13,218 bases of DNA from Gonium pectorale (lineage: Eukaryota > Chlorophyta > Chlorophyceae > Chlamydomonadales > Volvocaceae), in contig LSYV01000064.1 of NCBI GenBank assembly GCA_001584585.1, positions 305,700 to 318,917 on the forward strand, written 5' to 3'. The number at the start of each line of letters is the position of its first letter. The first letter of the stretch is position 1. Below the pieces are notes generated by a model, which saw nothing but the letters and a program-made list of their open reading frames with translations, made no database searches and was not told where the DNA came from. Shown here piece by piece: positions 8,152 through 13,218 of the stretch. The position numbers and the translations under genes were made by a program.

Positions 8152-9294
8152 CGTCTTTGCAATCCGTCAAAGTCGTCGATACGTTGAGACAAGTTCAGCC
8201 CGAGCAACACACACCAGGGCACCAAGTCGAGAAGCCAAGCAAGGGTCCCACGGAAGGCCAAGTGCCATTCGCCGCCCCCAGCCTCCAAGACTCACGTCCT
8301 AGACTCCTTGCCAGTTACTAGCTGAGCGACGCGCGCACCAAGCGATCAATGTCGCCCGCTCGCAGCCACGCTGTCCCGAAAAGAATGGTCAGCACGCGCA
8401 GGGATCGCACGCAGCAAAAGTCACCTCAACGCGTCAGTACATCTGTCCTGATGGGTCTGGGCCAGCAGCCCCAGCGGGAGGGGCTGGGTAGTCTACACGA
8501 AAGGCCATGAAACCCACGTCACGTGTTTCACGCCCTCCTCCGAACACAAGCGCCCCCCTGCCACGAAGGCCGGGGCGCGAAAGACACAGTACGAAAAAGA
8601 GAGAACAAGAATGAGGAATCGGTACATGAATCACAAACGTCACCATCCGGTGCCTGCCCGTAGCAGCGCGTGCATATGCCAGCACGCATCCCCATCGGGC
8701 AGCCTCAAAATGGGTCATGGCGACGTACAACGGTGTACGGCAAAGTGTCACATGCCGTACACTAGTTAGCCTACTAGCTAGCGCTACCCTAGCCACACAA
8801 GGACTCGCTTCCCCACCTCCTCGCTACACGCGGCGTTTCAATCTTGTCAGCCGCCCGGCACGGGGTGAACACGCTCGGCAGTGCGGCCGCAGCTGGCGGG
8901 AAAAACACAGAGCGACACGTACGGCAGCGCCGGCTAGCGGCCGCGGCAGAGCACCGCTATCAGCGCCGCCACCGGAACCGCCCCCTCACGGCGCTACAGC
9001 CCTACCTCTCTGCTCGCTGCTTGGTCACCGCGGCCGGCGCGTACGGCGATCACTGAGTCTACAGCGTCGTGCATGCAGTTCCGTAAATAGATAGCGCAGC
9101 TTGTCTCAAGAGGGTGAGGTCGCGGTCATACACCTGCTTGGTCAATTAGGTAAACCGAATCTTGAGGCGTGGAGGTCCCGATCCCGTTTCTCGCACGGAG
9201 AAAGGAATGGAGAAGGAGAAGGCGTTCAAGAGGGAGTCGGCGCACAGCATCAGCTCCGCGCCGAGCGGGCAAGCGGGCCGTCCGGCCATCCGGC

Positions 9295-11220
9295 CTAGGC
9301 GTACACCCTCTGGCACTGCTGCACCGCGCCGTGAGTGTGGCCGTGCGGCTGCGGGTAGGCCACCGTCGTCGGACTGTGGTGGTGATGGTGCCGGGGCGAT
9401 GCGCCGCCGCCGCTGCTGGCGTGGCGGCTGTTTGGGAGGCGGTGCTCCTGTTGATCCTGGTGGTGATGGTGGGGCTGGTGGGACTGGTTGGGGTTGAAGT
9501 GGGGGAGGTATACCGGCGTGAGCTGCTGCTGCTGCTGGTGGGGCCCGTGCGGGTGCCCCACCGACGCCGACGCCAATGCAACGCCCGTGTGGGCTCCGTG
9601 GCGGAGAGCGTGCGGCGTTACGGAGGCAGACGAGGCGGGCGCTTCGGGCGCGGCAGCGGCTGTGGCGGCGGCTCGGCGGCTGCCAGAGGTGGCGGCCCGT
9701 TGCGCCGCCATCAGCGAGGCGCAGTGCGTGGCCGCCTCGTAGGAGGCCATGCCGTCGAGCTGGATCGTGTCGCCTGGGCAGGGCGGGGAAGGGCGGGGGA
9801 GAGGTCAGGGAAGGGGAGGAAGGATATGGGACGGATGGGCGAGACGTGATTGAGTGGTGATTGAGGGGGGGGGCGCCGTCGCCACAGGGGATGGCTCCGG
9901 ATAAGTCAGGATAATGTGCGAGAGCGGAGTATCAATCAAGCCGTTCCACTCCTAACAGCGGCCATAATCATGATGAGCAAGGCAGCCGCCATCCCTGGGC
10001 CAGTGCAACCGACGGGGCAGGAATGCCTCGCGTACGTGGTCGCGCCACTCGTTGAAGGCCTCTTAGGCCCGGCCAACCCCTCGCCACACGATGCTCACCC
10101 GAGGGCGCCTTGCACTTGAACGAGCACTCAAACTCCACATCGTCCGGGATGTTGAACAGCGAGCGAACCTGGGTTGGGTTGGGTTGGGTAGGTGTGGGTG
10201 GGACAAGGGCGGCTATGTAAGGCAGGGAACGCATCGCAGCATCCGTTCTATTGCGGAAGCACCTTGACACCAAGCCACAGACCTCTGCACTTCTCCCCTT
10301 CAACTCCGTACGCCCCCGCAGAGCAATTCCACATCCGCGCACATCCACAGCCTGCTGCCACAAGCAACATGGCGGAGACGTGCCTTAGGCGCAGACCACG
10401 ATGTGCCCAGTAACCCAGCAAGACCCACTAACCCCATGAATACCAACCTGCTGGCGGAACATGGCCATGCCCTCTGGTCCGGGTTTTACTCGCATCTTGA
10501 CCGCCTTGCCGCCCAGGCTGACCACCATCACCGGCTCCACGGGCGCCTGAGGCACGGGCGCTAGCTGCGCCTTCCAGTCCGGCAACATGGCGTTGCAGAA
10601 CCGGCACATGCGCTCCTCCTACAGTGTTGACAATGTGAAAGCCCCAGTAAGATGGCCAGATGCACGAACGAAGTGGGTGGACTGACAGGTGGGTATGGGT
10701 CACCGACGGAGCCCACATGGCAATCGCCCACACGATTGGCTGGGGCACGCGATTGGTAGGGTTAAGCCTAACAGGCAGAATTTATTCATAAGTGGAAGTG
10801 TGGGATGAACCATTACAGGAGCGCAAGTATGGCCGCGTTACAGCCCACGCTCCGCACGGAGCGCATCGCACCTGCCGCCCTGCTTGCTGCAGCTGCCATC
10901 GCGCCAGGCATGCAGGATGGACACTCCGTGGGCACATGCATGGTCTGGACAGGACGCCACCGTCCCCGAGGCAAATCCTGCGCAAGAAACGCCATACCGT
11001 TAGCGTCGGTTGCGCTCAGTAGCGGAGACAACGACTTTAGCAACCTAGTACATATAAAAAATAATTTTTATGTTCCCTGATGTGCAATGTTCGCTGGCAT
11101 GCTACTCGGGTTAGGTGGGTCGGACCAACCGGGTCGCAACTGACAAGCAACGGCTCACCAGCAGCACTCCTCGATGCAATCCTCCTGCTCGACACCAGCG
11201 GATATCCTTGTTTGACACAT
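9295..11220 (-). CDS. Gene D: RING-CH (C4HC3, RINGv) protein with beta-grasp-like domain, 295 aa, 5 exons
   Basis: Minus-strand exons are 11220..11159, 10977..10872, 10618..10448, 10168..10099 and 9773..9295. All are GT-AG with agreeing phases (2, 0, 0, 1), ending in TAG. C20-x2-C23, C34-x-C36, H41-x2-C44 and C61-x2-C64 complete a C4HC3 RING-CH finger (CCWICLGDGGVLSRPCMC, then VHPACLARW, then CRFC). Such fingers bind two zinc ions and recruit E2 enzymes in ubiquitin ligases. Intron 1 splits the Trp codon between C20 and C23. NAMLPDWK follows at 65-72. Residues 86-157 (VMVVSLGGKAVKMRV, then MFRQQ/VRSLFNIPDDVEFECSF, then SGDTIQLDG and SYEAATHCASL) read like a PB1/ubiquitin-like beta-grasp fold. 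I recall the same order in volvocine algal proteins. Residues about 165-295 are Ala- then His/Gln-rich and probably disordered. No transmembrane helices are visible, unlike MARCH ligases. E3 activity is inferred, not shown. Confidence 0.82.
10169..10192. repeat. GGGTT-type pentamer run at gene D intron 3 acceptor
   Basis: On + three to four GGGTT pentamers occur. On the coding strand of gene D they read as (CCCAA)n just before the CAG acceptor of exon 4 and supply a C-rich tract there. The sequence is only superficially telomere-like. Confidence 0.75.
11051..11072. repeat. AT-only hairpin-like island in gene D intron 1
   Basis: A 22-bp run, almost entirely A/T in a GC-rich setting, contains TAAAAA and TTTTTA arms around a 4-nt ATAA loop, with imperfect CATA/TATG outer bases. 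It lies within the proposed intron 1 of gene D. It could be an AT-rich intron signal or a short inverted repeat; no role can be shown. Confidence 0.5.
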
Positions 11221-12237
11221 GCTGATCGCGGTAGGAGTTATCGGGGTTGCTCGGCCGGTGGGGCGTTGCTAGCTGCCCGCGCTCGCACGGAGCAAACAGG
11301 TACCTTGGTGAAGAACGGTAAAGGATGGTGAGCTTCTATTGTTAAAGTTGCAGCTTGCTGATAGGCTTTTGGGACCTGTTTGGGACCTGTGCGATGTCGT
11401 ACGTGCATACTGTTGCAGTAACGCGTTACCGGCGTTGCTAAGGGGTTGCGTGACAGCTTATATTGCGTTATCGAAAGCGCTGTGCGAAGACTAAGGGGTC
11501 GAGTATACATACAGTTGTGGCCACCGGTGTCGTCGTCGTGGCTGTGCGACTTCCCCGCTCTTCCCCGCTCTGCCAGATCCCAATCATGTTGCGCTTACAC
11601 TCCTTGCCTATAATGCTTCATCATACAAACGTCCGTCAACGAAGTGGCCGTCGTCATGCGCGGCCCGCCGCCGTCTTGACTATCTGCAGGCCTATGCACT
11701 GAGAATGGAACAACTCCAGTCGGTTGAGTCTTTCGAAATGCGCGCCTTGGCTTGACGTAACAACGTCCATGCCAAACCTGAAAAGGCCAACTTGTAAGGT
11801 GTTCACAGAATTGTATGCTTACGTCGCAAAGAACAGCTGCACAATGTGTGTCACGGACCGTCTGGAGTTGCAGCTCGGCGCACAAGCTCGGCGAACGCAC
11901 CGACGGCAACGCAAGGCACCTCCATCGCAATAACTCACGCGCAACCTTCTCGCCATGGCAACACCCGCCTCTTCCTACCTGTTCCTTCCTCAACCTTCCA
12001 GCTCTCTGTGCGCAACCGCTCATCCGCTGGGCTTGTGCTCTGCCTGCGGTGTCCCCCACCACTCGTGCCGCCTCCCACCAGGCGCGCATCCTCACAGCAC
12101 TGCCCTTTCAAGCCCGCACCCGTCCCCCGACCCTCGGCCTCCGCTTACTAACCCGACACCCTCAACATTGGTTCACGGGGCTCTCCATCACTCCTCAGCG
12201 ACCAGTCACCCGGCCCCTAGTACACCCGAAACGACTG

Positions 12238-12299
12238 CCCCCCACCCCCGTCAGACCGTCCATGGCCCCCCACCCCCGTCAGACCGTCCATGGCCCCCC
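12238..12299. repeat. 28-bp tandem duplication, two copies
   Basis: The unit CCCCCACCCCCGTCAGACC plus GTCCATGGC repeats with a 28-bp period: GTCAGACC begins at 12250 and again at 12278. A third GTCAGACC begins at 12338, immediately after the 35-bp inverted-repeat copy. Confidence 0.88.
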
Positions 12300-12303
12300 C
12301 GGC

Positions 12304-12338
12304 CTTTGACGGACGTGTAACCTGTAACCTGTAACCTG
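12304..12338 (+). repeat. 35-bp inverted repeat, right copy (TGTAACC heptamer unit)
   Basis: CTTTGACGGACGTG is followed by TAACCTG three times. It is the exact reverse complement of 7685..7719. It contains three TGTAA motifs on +, but no + strand gene ending here is evident. GTCAGACC occurs upstream (12278..12285) and again at its 3' end (12338..12345), which could be a target-site duplication around a roughly 52-bp insert. Confidence 0.9.
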
Positions 12339-12422
12339 TCAGACCCCTGTAACCGATGTTCTCCCATGCTGCTCCGGTCCACCGTAGCCGGGGCCTCAAA
12401 GAAGCGTGCGGCTGCCCGTCCC

Positions 12423-13218
12423 TCACCTCGCCTCCTCAATCGAGGTTGTCCCCGCCTGCGAATGTAGCGAATCTCGCTCCTGCAGCCCCGGCAGTGCCCC
12501 ACCGGGCCCCGCATTGGGCTCCGGCGAACCGCCGTATGAGCTGTCGCGGGCGCCGGCGCCGGTTCCAGTGCCAGTGCCAGGGCCGGGGCCGCCGCCGTGG
12601 CTGGGGCCGACGGGTCCGACGTAGGGCGAGTGCGCGTGGTGGAGCCAGGCGGTCGCCACGGGGGTGCCGGCGCTGATGGTCCGGTTGCTGACGGCGGTGC
12701 CCGCGGTGGTGGTGCGCGAGGGTCCCGGGGAGAAGGTGACGGAGCAAGCGGCGGAGGAGGCAGGCGGCGGCGACGCCGGTGGCGGGTAGGCGGCAGCAGC
12801 GAGGAGGTAGCGGCTCGCCGCCCCCGCCGCCGCGCCGGGGCCGCGCAGCGCCGCCGGCGCCGGGTCGCTCATGGCCCCCGCCAAAGCGGCCGGCGCCCGG
12901 CGGCCGGGAGGCAGGCCTACGCCACCGCCGCCAACGCTGTTGGCGCCTGCCACACTGCCCGCTGCCGCCGCTGGATCCATGCCACCGTAGGGGTATGGCT
13001 CGTCACGCGAGGCGCCGTCATAGCTGTCGGCTGCGCTAGGCTGCCGGGCGTGCATGCCGCGGCCGGCGGCCCCGTTCCCCGGCTCGCTGGCAGCGACGTG
13101 GCGGCTGCGTGGGGCGGGCCAGGCGGGTGCCTGGGGCAGCTGGGGCTGCCAGGGCGGGGAGCTGGGCCCCGGAGTCGGCTGAGCGTCGGCCTGGGGGTGC
13201 GGGGCCGCTGTCAGCACC
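12423..13218 (-). CDS. Gene E: 3' exon of a low-complexity protein (partial, runs off right edge)
   Basis: The frame is open on the minus strand from the window edge to a TGA at 12425..12423, at least 264 codons, with no start needed inside the window. The protein is rich in Ala, Gly, Pro and Ser with few hydrophobic clusters. Examples are GSVAGANSVGGGGVGLPPG, GPGAAAGAASRYLLAAAAYP, a Pro/Ser stretch, HHAHSPYVGPVGPSHGGG and a GPGPGTGTGTGAGARDSS repeat. It is probably disordered, such as the tail of a regulatory or signalling protein. No domain is visible and I do not recognise it. Coding is supported by the long open frame and GC-rich third positions, although GC-rich DNA also opens frames by chance. 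The stop TGA lies in a GAG/GTGAGG donor-like string, so the exon may end at 12427 and splice onward. The start lies outside the window. Confidence 0.5.
   Translation of the reverse strand, partial: VLTAAPHPQADAQPTPGPSSPPWQPQLPQAPAWPAPRSRHVAASEPGNGAAGRGMHARQPSAADSYDGASRDEPYPYGGMDPAAAAGSVAGANSVGGGGVGLPPGRRAPAALAGAMSDPAPAALRGPGAAAGAASRYLLAAAAYPPPASPPPASSAACSVTFSPGPSRTTTAGTAVSNRTISAGTPVATAWLHHAHSPYVGPVGPSHGGGPGPGTGTGTGAGARDSSYGGSPEPNAGPGGALPGLQERDSLHSQAGTTSIEEAR

Larger units (their letters stand above)
7458..9294. other. Convergent intergenic region between genes C and D
   Basis: The region lies after the stop of gene C (+) and beyond the stop of gene D (-), so it should contain both 3' UTRs. 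Candidate ORFs (8109..8321 on +, 8434..8796 on -) lack splice support, recognisable motifs and the GC-rich third positions of the neighbours; I do not call them genes. One arm of the 35-bp inverted repeat is at 7685..7719. An inverted TTACAG/CTGTAA pair lies at 8121..8151. I see nothing else with clear structure. Confidence 0.6.
11221..12422. other. Region between gene D start and gene E stop
   Basis: The region should contain the gene D promoter and 5' UTR (to the right of 11220, read on -) and the gene E 3' UTR. ORFs here (11815..12309 on +, 11595..12095 on -) look like non-coding shadows, with biased Pro/Ser/Arg content and no motifs. Visible elements are a TTTGGGACCTG direct repeat (about 11367..11390), a minus-strand TGTAA near 11595, the 28-bp tandem duplication at about 12238..12299 and the right copy of the 35-bp inverted repeat. 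Extra exons of gene E cannot be excluded. Confidence 0.5.

Noticed and set aside
8109..8321. 70-codon + strand ORF starting at a true ATG
   Set aside because: No motif, no GC-rich third positions, no splice partners; it lies in the expected 3' UTR region.
8434..8796. 120-codon minus-strand ORF
   Set aside because: Composition is unlike the real exons around it and no domain is visible; too weak to call.
10169..10192. Telomere-like GGGTT run
   Set aside because: Only three to four copies, and it is explained as the C-rich tract of a gene D splice acceptor; not a telomere remnant.
11815..12309. 164-codon + strand ORF ending next to the TGTAA-rich repeat
   Set aside because: Pro/Ser/Arg-rich shadow-like translation including the 28-bp tandem repeat; no start context, splice sites or domain.
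1..13218. tRNA, rRNA, CRISPR, prophage or long terminal repeat elements
   Set aside because: I looked for tRNA T-loop consensus, repeat-spacer periodicity, and transposase or reverse-transcriptase motifs on both strands and saw none.

Overview
The window is nuclear DNA of a eukaryote with a GC-rich, intron-rich genome, most likely a green alga (Chlorophyta, perhaps Chlamydomonas-like). The reasons are short GT-AG introns in every gene, Ala/Gly/Pro/His/Gln-rich low-complexity coding sequence, GC-rich wobble positions, TGTAA motifs (the chlorophyte polyadenylation signal) downstream of stops, and a RING-CH + 'LPDW' + beta-grasp protein of a type I remember as common in volvocine algae. No bacterial, viral or organellar gene organisation is visible. 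The lineage is an inference; no database was searched.

Layout. Gene A (+, 419..2334, 4 exons, 215 aa) is an unrecognised protein. Gene B (-, 5966..3615, 4 exons, 273 aa) is a SnoaL/NTF2-like fold protein with a long disordered insertion. Gene C (+, 6400..7457, 5 exons, 123 aa) is a small, very charged, His-rich protein with a putative Cys/His zinc knuckle. Gene D (-, 11220..9295, 5 exons, 295 aa) is a C4HC3 RING-CH (RINGv) protein with a following beta-grasp-like segment and a His/Gln-rich tail. Gene E (-, from the right edge to 12423) is the 3' exon of a low-complexity protein whose upstream part lies outside the window. All five models were assembled by eye from reading frame, GT-AG sites and phase agreement.

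Orientation. A and B converge (1280 bp between stops). B and C are head-to-head (433 bp between the proposed ATGs) and may share a promoter region. C and D converge (1837 bp). D and E are on the same strand. Both convergent gaps hold a TTACA/TGTAA inverted pair that could serve as polyadenylation signals on the two strands.

Non-coding features. Introns carry minisatellites close to their 3' splice sites (a 10-bp unit in gene A, a 14-bp unit in gene B) and a hairpin flanked by 18-bp direct repeats (gene B intron 1). A perfect 35-bp inverted repeat pair built on a TGTAACC heptamer lies 4.6 kb apart (7685 and 12304), and a 28-bp tandem duplication sits beside the second copy. I see no functional link among the five genes and no defence, CRISPR, phage or biosynthetic system.
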